The translations under genes and the position numbers were made by a program. A DNA stretch of 53,040 nt from an uncultured Phycisphaeraceae bacterium (GTDB lineage Bacteria > Planctomycetota > Phycisphaerae > Phycisphaerales > UBA1924), in contig CALCCF010000094.1 in the NCBI GenBank assembly GCA_937899905.1, positions 1 through 53,040 of the forward strand. Reading direction: 5' to 3'. How positions within the stretch are numbered: the stretch's first letter is position 1; each line of letters begins with the position of its first letter. The notes beneath the pieces are model-generated. The model was not told the DNA's origin. It made no database searches and saw nothing but the letters and a program-made list of their open reading frames with translations. Of the stretch, positions 23,531 through 31,963 are shown piece after piece.

Positions 23531-26500
23531 TCTCGAAATTCTGTATCGATCGGCCGATCTTCGCCGCGGTCGTCGCCATCGTGATGGTGCTGGCCGGGCT
23601 GCTGTCCACGGTGGCGCTGCCCATCGAGCAGTACCCTGAAGTGGCGCCACCGACCGTGCGCGTGACGGCCAGCTACCCGGGCGCGGACGCGAAGACCGTC
23701 GCCGAAACGGTGGCCGCGCCGATCGAGCAGCAGGTCAACGGTGTCGAGGACATGATCTACATGTCCTCGATCTCGGCCGACGACGGCTCGTACACGCTGA
23801 CGGTGACGCTGCGTGTGGGTGCCGATGTTGACATGGCCGCCGTCCGGGTGCAGAACCGGGTCGCGGCCGCCGAGCCGCGTCTGCCCGAGGCGGTGCGTTC
23901 GCAGGGCATCAGCACGAACAAGCAGTCGACAAGCCTGTTGATGCTCGTCGCGCCGCACTCGCCTGACGGCCGTTTCGACCAGTTGTACCTCAGCAACTAC
24001 GCACGCATCTTCATGGTCGACCGACTTGCTCGAGTGCCGGGGGTTGGGTCGGTCACCGTGTTCGGAGCGCAAGACTACGCGATGCGGGTCTGGCTCGACC
24101 CCGAGCGTCTGGCCGCGCGCGACCTGACGACGTCCGAGGTCATCGCCTCGCTGCGTGAGCAGAACGTCCAGGTCGCGGCCGGCAAGATCGGCCAACGCCC
24201 GACGGCCGACGACTCGGGCTTCCAGCTCACGATCACGACCCAGGGGCGTTTGCAGACCGCAGAGGAGTTCGGCGAGGTCATCCTCCGCATCGGCGAGGAC
24301 CGGCGTGAGATCCGGCTGCGTGACGTCGCCCGCCTCGAGCTCGGCAGCCAGAGCTACGACAGCTTCGCACGCTTCAACGGCATGGAAGCCCCGGTCATCG
24401 GCATGTACCAGCTGCCGGGTTCGAACGCGCTCGAAGTCTCCCAGGGTGTGCGAGAGGCGCTCGACGAGCTCTCGATCGACTTCCCCGAGGGCTTCGAGGC
24501 CCCGGTGTTCTACGACTTCACCGACTTCGTCGGCGCGTCGATCAAGGAAGTGGTCATCACGCTGATCATCGCCTCGGTCCTGGTGTTCATCACCGTGTTC
24601 GTGTTCCTGCAGGACTTCAGGGCGACGCTGATCCCCGGTGCGGCCATCCCGGTCTCGATCATCGGCACGCTCGCGGTCCTGCTCGGGCTTGGGTACAGCA
24701 TGAACATGCTGACGCTCTTCGGCCTGGTCCTGGCGATCGGCATCGTGGTCGACGACGCGATCGTGGTGGTGGAGAACACGTCGCGCCTCGTCGAAGAAGA
24801 GGGGCTCAACGCCAAGGACGCGGCACGCAAGTCGATGCAGGAGATCACCGGCCCGGTCATCGCGACGACGCTGGTGCTGCTCGCGGTGTTCGTGCCAACG
24901 TCGATCCTGCCGGGCATCACCGGCGAGCTGTACCGACAGTTCGGCGTGACGCTCTCCGTCGCGACCTTGCTTTCCAGCATCAACGCCCTGACGCTCAGCC
25001 CGGCGCTCTGCGGCGTGCTGTTGCACAAGCGCTCTGGCAAGCAGTTCGTGGCCTTCCGCGCGTTCAACGCCGTAATGGACCGATTGATCGAGACCTACGG
25101 CTGGGTTGTGGCCAAGGCGCTGCGGCTGTCGCTGATCGCCCTCGTCGCGTTCGCGGGCATGGTCGTCGGCGTGGTCTTCTTCTTGCGGACGACGCCCACG
25201 GGCTTCATCCCGCTCGAGGACCAGAAGGCGTTCTTTGTCAACATCGGACTGCCGCCGGCCGCGAAGGTCGCGCGCACCGATGAGGTGCTCAAGAAGGTCG
25301 AGGCCGAGATCGAGGCAACCCCCGGCGTCGCGGGAGTGGTCACGATCGGCGGGTTCTCGCTGCTGACCAACGCGTCGGAGCCCAACAGCGGCACGGCGAT
25401 CGTGCTGCTCGATCCCTGGGAAGAACGCGAGACGGCGGAGCTCAGGATCGAGGGCATCCTCGCGAGCCTCGCGCCGCGTCTGATGGCGATCCCCGAAGCC
25501 GTCATCTTCCCGTTCCAGCCGCCGGCGATCCCGGGCCTTGGCACCTCGGGCGGCTTCGAGATCCAGATCCAGGACCGCGCGAGCGCGGGGCTCGACGTGC
25601 TCGAGACGGTCTCACGCGATGTCATCGGGCGTTCCGGCGAGTCCGGCCGCCTGCAGAACGTCTTTACCGGTTACAGCGCGCAGACACCCCAGCTGTTCCT
25701 CGACCTCGACCGCACCAAGGCCCAGCGTTCCGGCGTGTCGCTGGAGACGATCTTCACGACGCTCTCGGGAAACATGGGCTCGGCGTACGTGAACGACTTC
25801 AACGCCTTCGGCCGCACGTACCAGGTGCGCGTGCAGAGCGAGCCGGCGTTCCGCCAGGACCCCGGCGATGTGCTGCTGCTCCAGGTGCGCAACCGCGACG
25901 GCGCGACCCTGCCGCTCTCCTCGGTGGCCGACCTGCGCGAGACCGTTGGCCCGTCGACGCTGTATCGATACAACCTCTATCCCTCGGCGCGCATCTCAGC
26001 CGACCCCGCGCTGGGCGTGAGCACGGGCCAGGCCATGAACGAGATGGAGGCGTTGACGCGGGCGACGCTGCCATCGGGCTTCGGCTTCGAGTGGACGGGC
26101 ACGGCCTTCCAGCAGAAGGAGGCCGGCAACCTCGCGCCGATCGTGTTCGCGCTGGCGATCGTGTTCGTGTACCTGTTCTTGGCGGCGCAGTACGAGAGCT
26201 GGATCCTGCCGGTCACGATCATGGCGACGATCCCGATCGGGATCCTCGGCGCGCTGGCCGCGACGGTCTTCCGAGGCATGGACAACAACGTCTACACGCA
26301 GATCGGCCTGGTGCTCTTGGTCGCGCTCGTGTGCAAGAACGCGATCCTCGTCGTCGAGTTCGCCGAGCAGGTGCGCAAGGGCAACGACACAACCCCGGGC
26401 AAGCCCGTCGCCGAGGCCACGGTGGAAGCGAGCAAGCTACGTTTGCGGCCCATCCTGATGACCGCGCTGTCGTTCGTGCTTGGCACGGCGCCGCTGCTCA

Positions 26501-26658
26501 TCGCCAGCGGCGCGGGCGCCAACAGCCGCCAAGCCATTGGCACGGCCGTCTTCGGCGGCATGGTGCTGGCCACCGCGGTGGGTGTGCTGTTCATCCCGGT
26601 GCTGTACGGGCTGATCCGGCGGATCTTCAAGGGTGGTGGGGTGGCCGGTCAAGCCTAG
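23527..26658 (+). CDS. RND efflux permease (AcrB/MexB, HAE1 type)
   Basis: The protein has 1043 residues, full length for the hydrophobe/amphiphile efflux family. It starts ISKFCIDRPIFAAVVAIVMVLAGLLS, typical of TM1, and has the proton-relay pair Asp409-Asp410 in GIVVDDAIVVVENTSR, matching Asp407/Asp408 of AcrB. The second half repeats the fold (ATIPIGILGALAATVFRGMDNNVYTQIGL). It pumps hydrophobic compounds out using the proton gradient, with the adaptor encoded just before it. No TolC gene is in this operon. Its TAG overlaps the stop of the convergent FG-GAP gene within a CTAG. Confidence 0.95.
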   Translation: MISKFCIDRPIFAAVVAIVMVLAGLLSTVALPIEQYPEVAPPTVRVTASYPGADAKTVAETVAAPIEQQVNGVEDMIYMSSISADDGSYTLTVTLRVGADVDMAAVRVQNRVAAAEPRLPEAVRSQGISTNKQSTSLLMLVAPHSPDGRFDQLYLSNYARIFMVDRLARVPGVGSVTVFGAQDYAMRVWLDPERLAARDLTTSEVIASLREQNVQVAAGKIGQRPTADDSGFQLTITTQGRLQTAEEFGEVILRIGEDRREIRLRDVARLELGSQSYDSFARFNGMEAPVIGMYQLPGSNALEVSQGVREALDELSIDFPEGFEAPVFYDFTDFVGASIKEVVITLIIASVLVFITVFVFLQDFRATLIPGAAIPVSIIGTLAVLLGLGYSMNMLTLFGLVLAIGIVVDDAIVVVENTSRLVEEEGLNAKDAARKSMQEITGPVIATTLVLLAVFVPTSILPGITGELYRQFGVTLSVATLLSSINALTLSPALCGVLLHKRSGKQFVAFRAFNAVMDRLIETYGWVVAKALRLSLIALVAFAGMVVGVVFFLRTTPTGFIPLEDQKAFFVNIGLPPAAKVARTDEVLKKVEAEIEATPGVAGVVTIGGFSLLTNASEPNSGTAIVLLDPWEERETAELRIEGILASLAPRLMAIPEAVIFPFQPPAIPGLGTSGGFEIQIQDRASAGLDVLETVSRDVIGRSGESGRLQNVFTGYSAQTPQLFLDLDRTKAQRSGVSLETIFTTLSGNMGSAYVNDFNAFGRTYQVRVQSEPAFRQDPGDVLLLQVRNRDGATLPLSSVADLRETVGPSTLYRYNLYPSARISADPALGVSTGQAMNEMEALTRATLPSGFGFEWTGTAFQQKEAGNLAPIVFALAIVFVYLFLAAQYESWILPVTIMATIPIGILGALAATVFRGMDNNVYTQIGLVLLVALVCKNAILVVEFAEQVRKGNDTTPGKPVAEATVEASKLRLRPILMTALSFVLGTAPLLIASGAGANSRQAIGTAVFGGMVLATAVGVLFIPVLYGLIRRIFKGGGVAGQA

Positions 26659-28481
26659 GGGCACCCGGCGTCGAAGGCGTCCTGGAACGCGAGGAAATCA
26701 AACAGCGTCAGGTCGCCGTCGTCGTCGAAGTCGGCGATGGGGTCACCGGCGTCGAACAGGGTCTGGAACGCCAGGAAATCGAAGATGGTCGTTCGTCCGT
26801 CGCCGTCGAGATCGGCGGGGCACGCCACGAGCTTGCGACCGTATATCACGTACGTGGAACCGGCGTTGTAGCCGCCGATCGGGTCGACGCCGCTCGCACC
26901 GATGAGGACGTCGTCGCGGCCATCGCCATTGAGGTCGCCGGCCGGTGCGACGGATCGGCCGCTGCGATCGTTCCGCAGTGCGCCGTCGATCCGGAATCCG
27001 TTGTTGCCGTCGAGATCGTCGGTCCGTAAGGAGGACGGAAATGTGCCGGCGGCCGCCGTGTCTCGGCCGAACACGACGTAGCTCGAACCGCGAGATCGGA
27101 TGTCCGGCGGACCAGCGTACGACGCGCCGACGATGATATCGTCAATCCCATCGCCGTTGACGTCTCCTGCGGACGCGGCGGCACCCTGGGCATCGGCCCC
27201 GTCGATGCCGTCGATGCGAAAGCCCGTGCTCCCGTCGAGGTGTGCGAGCGCGAGGGCGGCGGGAAAGGTTCCGCCGGCGGCAGCCGAGCGACCGAATACG
27301 ACGTGGGCGGTCGCGTCGAAGGATGGAGCGCCCGAGAGTGCTGCGGGCTGCGAGAGCACGAGGTCGTCGACGCCGTCGCCATTGACGTCGCCGGCCGGGG
27401 CCACGGCTCTGCCGGCGAAGCCCGCACTCAAATCGCCGTCGATCCGGAAACCGTTTGTACCATCAAGGCTTGAGAGCTCAAGGACCGCGGGAAAACCGCC
27501 CATCGTTGCGGCATCGAGACCGAACACGACGTAGCTCGCGCCCGCATCGGGTACGCCACCCGAGTCGGCGTACGGCGCGCCGATGAAGATGTCCGGGCGC
27601 CCGTCGCCGTTGACATCACCCGCAGACGAGACCCACAGGCCAGCTCGATCTAGTGCCGCCTCACCCACGAGGACGAAGCCGCTGACGCCATCGAGCTCCG
27701 AGCGATCGAGGATGGCTGGAAATGACGCCCCAGTGGTCGAGTCGCGACCGAAGACGACGAAGCTGACGCCCTGTTGGCTCGCGGTGAGTGCATCGGATGC
27801 CGCTCCGAGTATCACGTCATCGATGCCGTCTCCATTGACATCTCCGATCGGCGCGACCGATTCCCCGGCTCGTGACGAGCTCCTAAATCCGTTGATTCGA
27901 AAGCCGTTGCTGCCATCGAGACTGTCGAGCGTGATCGAGGCCGGGAACGTTTGGCCGACCGAGACGTTACGGCCAAACACGACGTAGCAGTTGCCCGGGC
28001 TGGAAACTCGATCGCCCGGGGCTCCGATGACGATGTCGTCGGTGCCGTCACCGTTGACGTCGCCCGCCGAGGCGACAGACTCGCCGCTGCGACTTCCACT
28101 TTCAAAACCATCGATACGGAATCCGTTGGTGCCATCTAGGTCTTCGAGTTGGAAATTCGCGGAGAGTTGGCTATCGGGCCTGCCAAAGACCACGAAGCTC
28201 GAGCCCGCATCGAATCGCCCGCCCGGATCTGCGCGCCGTGCTCCGATGATGATGTCGTCGATGCCATCGCCGTTGACATCGCCCGCCGGGGCAACCGCCC
28301 GGCCGCTGAAGTCGGACGCCGCGACGCCGTCGATCCTGAGCCCGAGTTCACCGTCGATATCCGCCAGCGAAAGCAACGCCGGAAACGGAACGGTCGGCGG
28401 CTCATCCTGGGCCGAGGCCGCGATCGGCATCCCCGCGGACAGAACCAGCACCACAACGTGTTGACGCAACTCTCCGATCAT
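26655..28481 (-). CDS. Secreted FG-GAP (integrin-like) beta-propeller protein with dockerin-like end
   Basis: The protein has 608 residues with a signal peptide (VVVLVLSAGMPIAASAQ) and seven FG-GAP repeats, each with GDVNGDGxDDxxxG (for example AGDVNGDGIDDIIIGAR). Seven blades would close a beta-propeller in which the DxDGDG loops bind calcium. The C-terminus has the paired dockerin-like loops DLDGDGRTTIFDFLAFQ and DFDDDGDLTLFDFLAFQ and ends in DAGCP. These proteins are usually surface or extracellular adhesins. GGAGAG precedes the ATG at 28481. The gene meets the RND permease tail to tail. Confidence 0.9.
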   Translation of the reverse strand: MIGELRQHVVVLVLSAGMPIAASAQDEPPTVPFPALLSLADIDGELGLRIDGVAASDFSGRAVAPAGDVNGDGIDDIIIGARRADPGGRFDAGSSFVVFGRPDSQLSANFQLEDLDGTNGFRIDGFESGSRSGESVASAGDVNGDGTDDIVIGAPGDRVSSPGNCYVVFGRNVSVGQTFPASITLDSLDGSNGFRINGFRSSSRAGESVAPIGDVNGDGIDDVILGAASDALTASQQGVSFVVFGRDSTTGASFPAILDRSELDGVSGFVLVGEAALDRAGLWVSSAGDVNGDGRPDIFIGAPYADSGGVPDAGASYVVFGLDAATMGGFPAVLELSSLDGTNGFRIDGDLSAGFAGRAVAPAGDVNGDGVDDLVLSQPAALSGAPSFDATAHVVFGRSAAAGGTFPAALALAHLDGSTGFRIDGIDGADAQGAAASAGDVNGDGIDDIIVGASYAGPPDIRSRGSSYVVFGRDTAAAGTFPSSLRTDDLDGNNGFRIDGALRNDRSGRSVAPAGDLNGDGRDDVLIGASGVDPIGGYNAGSTYVIYGRKLVACPADLDGDGRTTIFDFLAFQTLFDAGDPIADFDDDGDLTLFDFLAFQDAFDAGCP

Positions 28482-28664
28482 CGTCGCGTCTCTCCAACCT
28501 CGCGACCTTGCGAGGGTTGCGAACAGATTACCAGAAATTCGGGCATTGTCAAGACGTTGAGCCGCCACCAGTGGTGCGTCGCGTCGTGCCTTTTTGATCC
28601 TTCGCTCCTACCCTGCACGCCTACTTGGGCGCGAAACCCAGGCCACACCCATCGGAGACCGAAC
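28482..28664. other. Divergent intergenic region (FG-GAP gene / mdh)
   Basis: This 183-base region between divergent genes contains a hairpin (AACCTCGC with GCGAGGGTT, about 28497-28520) on the FG-GAP side and a CACCAGTGGTG dyad near 28567-28577 followed by a short T-run. It must carry both promoters, but I could not identify -10 boxes with confidence. Confidence 0.45.
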
Positions 28665-29648
28665 ATGACCAGCCCGACCCCCAAGATGAAGACCAGCCGC
28701 CCCAAGATCAGCATCATCGGGGCCGGCAACGTCGGCGCCACCTGCGCCCACTGGGCGGCTGCCAAGGAGCTGGGCGACATCGTCGTGCTCGACATCCCCG
28801 ACAAGGAGGGCGTGGCGCAGGGCAAGATGCTTGACCTCGCCTGTTGCGGCCCGATCGAGCGCTTCGACAGCAACATCATCGGCACCAGCGATTACGCCGA
28901 CATCGCGGGGAGCGACGTCGTGGTCGTGACGGCCGGCCTGCCGCGTAAGCCGGGCATGAGCCGCGACGACCTGATCGAGACCAACGTCAAGATCGTCAAG
29001 AGCGTCAGCGAGAACATCAAGCAGTACGCGCCCGACAGCATCGTCATCGTCGTGAGCAACCCGCTCGACGCGATGGTCTACACGGCGTGGAAGGCCACGG
29101 GCTTCCCGACCAACCGCATCATGGGCCAGGCCGGCGCGCTCGATGTGGCTCGGTACCGCACCTTCCTGGCGTGGGAGATCGGCTGCTCGGTCGAGGACGT
29201 GCAGGCCCTGCTGCTGGGCGGCCACGGCGACGACATGGTGCCGCTGCCGCGCCTCACCAGCGTGCACGGCATCCCCGTCACCAGCCTGCTGAGCGAGGAC
29301 AAGATCACCGCGTGCGTCGAGCGCGCGAAGGTCGGCGGCGGCGAGGTCGTCAAGCTCATGGGCACCAGCGCGTACTACGCGCCCGCGAGCGGCACGATCC
29401 AGATGGTCGAGGCCATCATCAAGGACAAGAAGCGCATCATTCCCAGCGCCGTCTTCTGTGACGGCGAGTTCGGCGGCGCGGCCAAGGGCTACTTCGTGGG
29501 CGTGCCCGCGCTCCTAGGCAAGGGCGGCGTCGAGAAGGTCGTCGACTTTGCCTTCGAGGGCGGCGAGAAGGCCCTGTTCGACGAGAGCGTCAGCCACGTG
29601 CAGGACCTGGTGGGCATCGTCCAGAAGATGTTCCCCGAATTGGCCTGA
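28665..29648 (+). CDS. mdh: Malate dehydrogenase (LDH-like type)
   Basis: A 327-residue NAD-dependent enzyme of the TCA cycle that interconverts malate and oxaloacetate. The Rossmann motif ISIIGAGNVGATCAHW, the substrate loop AGLPRKPGMSRDDL (Arg in place of the Gln of lactate dehydrogenase), and the active-site GGHGDDMVPL histidine are all present. GGAG lies just before the ATG at 28665. The frame is open further upstream without family similarity. It is a single gene flanked by unrelated ones. Confidence 0.95.
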   Translation: MTSPTPKMKTSRPKISIIGAGNVGATCAHWAAAKELGDIVVLDIPDKEGVAQGKMLDLACCGPIERFDSNIIGTSDYADIAGSDVVVVTAGLPRKPGMSRDDLIETNVKIVKSVSENIKQYAPDSIVIVVSNPLDAMVYTAWKATGFPTNRIMGQAGALDVARYRTFLAWEIGCSVEDVQALLLGGHGDDMVPLPRLTSVHGIPVTSLLSEDKITACVERAKVGGGEVVKLMGTSAYYAPASGTIQMVEAIIKDKKRIIPSAVFCDGEFGGAAKGYFVGVPALLGKGGVEKVVDFAFEGGEKALFDESVSHVQDLVGIVQKMFPELA

Positions 29649-29707
29649 GCGCTGGCTTGGGTTCTGGCCTGACGCACGCATCCGAACCACATCCTGCCAG
29701 CGAATCC

Positions 29708-29726
29708 GGGCCCATACAATGGGCCC
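29708..29726 (+). promoter_or_regulatory. GGGCCCAT dyad overlapping a possible -10 element
   Basis: An 8-bp perfect inverted repeat (GGGCCCAT-ACA-ATGGGCCC) lies 28 bases before the start of the CpeT-like/FKBP gene and about 60 bases after the mdh stop. The hexamer TACAAT within it could be a -10 element, which would make the dyad an operator. It could also be the terminator hairpin of mdh, though no T-run follows. Confidence 0.4.
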
Positions 29727-29754
29727 GTTGTGCTCAATAGAGGAGTGCCCCTCG

Positions 29755-30858
29755 ATGGATGACCGATCCCGCCGGCCCGTGTTGGCCCTTGTGCCCGCCC
29801 TGATCGCAGTGCTCTGGCTGCCCGTCGTGGCGATGGGCCTGCAGCCGCAGTTCGACTCCGAGCTGAACGAGCCGCCGCTCGAACGGAGCGTCTTCGTCGG
29901 GCAGCCGATCGACGGCGATGTGTCCCGGGTGATCTCGATGCTCGAAGGCAGCTGGAAGACGCTGGCGGCGACTGGGGATAGCGAAGGCGAGCCCGCGGTC
30001 TGGATGCACATGCTGCCCTTCGAGACCGAGCTGCTTGGTCGGGCGATCTACGTTGAGGTGCATGCCGACGGAACGCCGTGGTTACCGGTGCAGCAGATGA
30101 TCTTCCGGGTGTATCGCTTCGGCGACGAGCTCCGGCTGCGGACGTACGAGTTTCGCGAGCCCGAGCGGGCGCACGTGCTGGCGAACCTGTGGCTCGCGCC
30201 CAAGCACATCCCGCTGGACACCATCCGAGCCGACGAGTTGATCCCCACGATGGATCTCGTGCTCGAGCGCGCCCGTGGTGGATACTCGGGCAGCACGCCG
30301 ATGGCATACCCGACCGGCGAGTACGCCGCCGTCGAGCGCCGCGTGTCGATGACGATCCGCCCAGATGAGTTGGTGTCGGCCGAGACGCTCTACGGAGTGG
30401 ACGGCCAGGCGCTGCCGAGTGTTGGCACTGGCGAGCGCCGGTGGGCGCGCGCACAGCTGCCCGCGACAGTCGAGATCGGCGAGGACGGGCTGGTGATCAT
30501 CGAGCTCGAGCCCGGGCGAACCGACGGACCGCCGACCGACGAGGGCGACATCCTGTTCATTAACTACGAGGGCTGGCGCACCGACGGTGTTCTATTCGAC
30601 AGCACGCTCGTGGGCGGGCTCGCGCTCCGGACGGTGTACCCGCCGCGCGTGATCGGTGGCTTCCGCCACGGCATCGAGCCCATGGTTGAGGGCTTGCGCC
30701 GCAAGCTGATCATTCCGCCGGAGCTTGGATACGGGCAGGCGGCCGTGCAGGGCATCCCGCCCGGCTCGACGCTGATCTTCCACATCCACATCCTGAAGAT
30801 CGAGCAGTCTCCCGCGATGCCCATGGAAGACCGCGTGAAACGGCTTGATCGTCCATGA
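29755..30858 (+). CDS. CpeT/CpcT-like domain fused to FKBP-type peptidyl-prolyl isomerase
   Basis: The protein has 367 residues. A signal peptide or anchor (LALVPALIAVLWLPVVAMG) is followed by a domain of about 190 residues that resembles the CpeT/CpcT fold of bilin lyases (LGRAIYVEVHADGTPWLPVQ, QMIFRVYRFGDELRLRTYEF). The C-terminus is an FKBP domain of about 110 residues (GDILFINYEGWRTDGVLFDS, PPELGYG), which isomerises proline peptide bonds. It is probably periplasmic. AGAGGAG precedes the ATG. The CpeT call is moderate and by eye. There is no sign of phycobiliproteins in the window. Confidence 0.75.
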   Translation: MDDRSRRPVLALVPALIAVLWLPVVAMGLQPQFDSELNEPPLERSVFVGQPIDGDVSRVISMLEGSWKTLAATGDSEGEPAVWMHMLPFETELLGRAIYVEVHADGTPWLPVQQMIFRVYRFGDELRLRTYEFREPERAHVLANLWLAPKHIPLDTIRADELIPTMDLVLERARGGYSGSTPMAYPTGEYAAVERRVSMTIRPDELVSAETLYGVDGQALPSVGTGERRWARAQLPATVEIGEDGLVIIELEPGRTDGPPTDEGDILFINYEGWRTDGVLFDSTLVGGLALRTVYPPRVIGGFRHGIEPMVEGLRRKLIIPPELGYGQAAVQGIPPGSTLIFHIHILKIEQSPAMPMEDRVKRLDRP

Positions 30859-30911
30859 TCGTGTGACTCGAAGACGCCGCGAGCTCGAGCATCGGCGGCG
30901 TGGTGAGGTTG

Positions 30912-31838
30912 ATGGCCGAGAAGGACTACTACGACGTGCTGGGTGTGCCCAGGGGTGCCTCGCAAGAGGACATCCGCAACGCCTACCGCAAGCTGGCGCG
31001 CGAGCTGCATCCTGACGTCAACAAGGCCAGCGACGCGCAAGAGAAGTTCGCGCAGGTGCAGGCGGCCTACGACGTGCTTGGCGAGCCTGAGAAACGTGCG
31101 CAATACGACCGATTCGGCAAGGCGGGGTCCGGCGGCTTCGGCGGCGGCGAAGGTGCACACTACTCGTGGAGTAACGTCGGGGGTCGCGGTGGCGGAGGGT
31201 CCGCCGACTTTGATCTCGATGATCTCGGCTCGATGTTCGATGCGTTCTTTGGCGGCCAGGGCACGGCGAGCGGCACGCGCGCCGCCCGAGGTCGTACACG
31301 CGAACGGGCTCGGCCGTCCGCGAACGCCGAACTCGACGTGTCGTTCATGACGATGGCGCGCGGCGGCACGGAGCGTGTGCCGCTGCGTCGGGGTGGTAAG
31401 GCCAAGACGATCGAAGTGAGCATCCCCAAGGCCGTGGCCGATGGTGCCAAGCTCCGCGTCGCCGGCGGAAAGGGCGATCCGGACCTCATCCTGACCATTC
31501 GCGTTGGCAAGCATCCTGTGTTTCGTCGCGCCGGCTCGCTCGATCTTGAGCTGGACCTGCCGCTGACCATCGCCGAGGCAGCACTTGGCAACGAGGTTGC
31601 CGTGCCCACGCTTGGTGGGCTCGTTGACGTGACCATCCCTGCCGGCACGCGCAGCGGGAAGCGGCTGCGGCTTCGTGGCCGGGGCCTGACCGATGACAAG
31701 GGCGCAGCGGGTGATCTGTATGCGGTCGTCCAGATCGTGCCGCCGCCGGCCGAAGCGTTAAGCGACGCCGATCGCGAGGCCGTGGAGCGACTCGGAGCGC
31801 TCGGGGACGCACCCCGAACTGGATCCCCCTGGGCCTAA
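30912..31838 (+). CDS. DnaJ-type co-chaperone (CbpA-like, no zinc finger)
   Basis: The protein has 308 residues. The J domain (residues 1-70) has HPD at 33-35 and the sequence [19 protein letters not shown] Gly/Phe-rich linker follows, and then two C-terminal substrate-binding domains with [21 protein letters not shown]-like and [17 protein letters not shown] segments. No CxxCxGxG zinc-finger repeats are present, so it is the type II/CbpA kind rather than DnaJ proper. ATG at 30912 is chosen because GAGG lies just before it and the J domain starts there. Confidence 0.9.
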   Translation: MAEKDYYDVLGVPRGASQEDIRNAYRKLARELHPDVNKASDAQEKFAQVQAAYDVLGEPEKRAQYDRFGKAGSGGFGGGEGAHYSWSNVGGRGGGGSADFDLDDLGSMFDAFFGGQGTASGTRAARGRTRERARPSANAELDVSFMTMARGGTERVPLRRGGKAKTIEVSIPKAVADGAKLRVAGGKGDPDLILTIRVGKHPVFRRAGSLDLELDLPLTIAEAALGNEVAVPTLGGLVDVTIPAGTRSGKRLRLRGRGLTDDKGAAGDLYAVVQIVPPPAEALSDADREAVERLGALGDAPRTGSPWA

Positions 31839-31949
31839 GCGGCCGATCCGGCACAAACGCCAGGCAATTGTGCCGCCGCCGGCTTGCTGGAGCGATCGGC
31901 GGGCTCTTCGCCGATACACTATCTGACCGCTGAGTGGGGACACGGCGGC

Positions 31950-31958
31950 CCCCCCCCT
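31950..31958 (+). repeat. Run of nine C before a glycan-transferase start
   Basis: A homopolymer of nine C lies just upstream of the GTG of the sugar-phosphate transferase (position approximate to a base or two). Such tracts can slip during replication and can also be read wrongly in sequencing. It lies in the leader and not in the coding frame. Confidence 0.6.
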
Positions 31959-31963
31959 GACGC

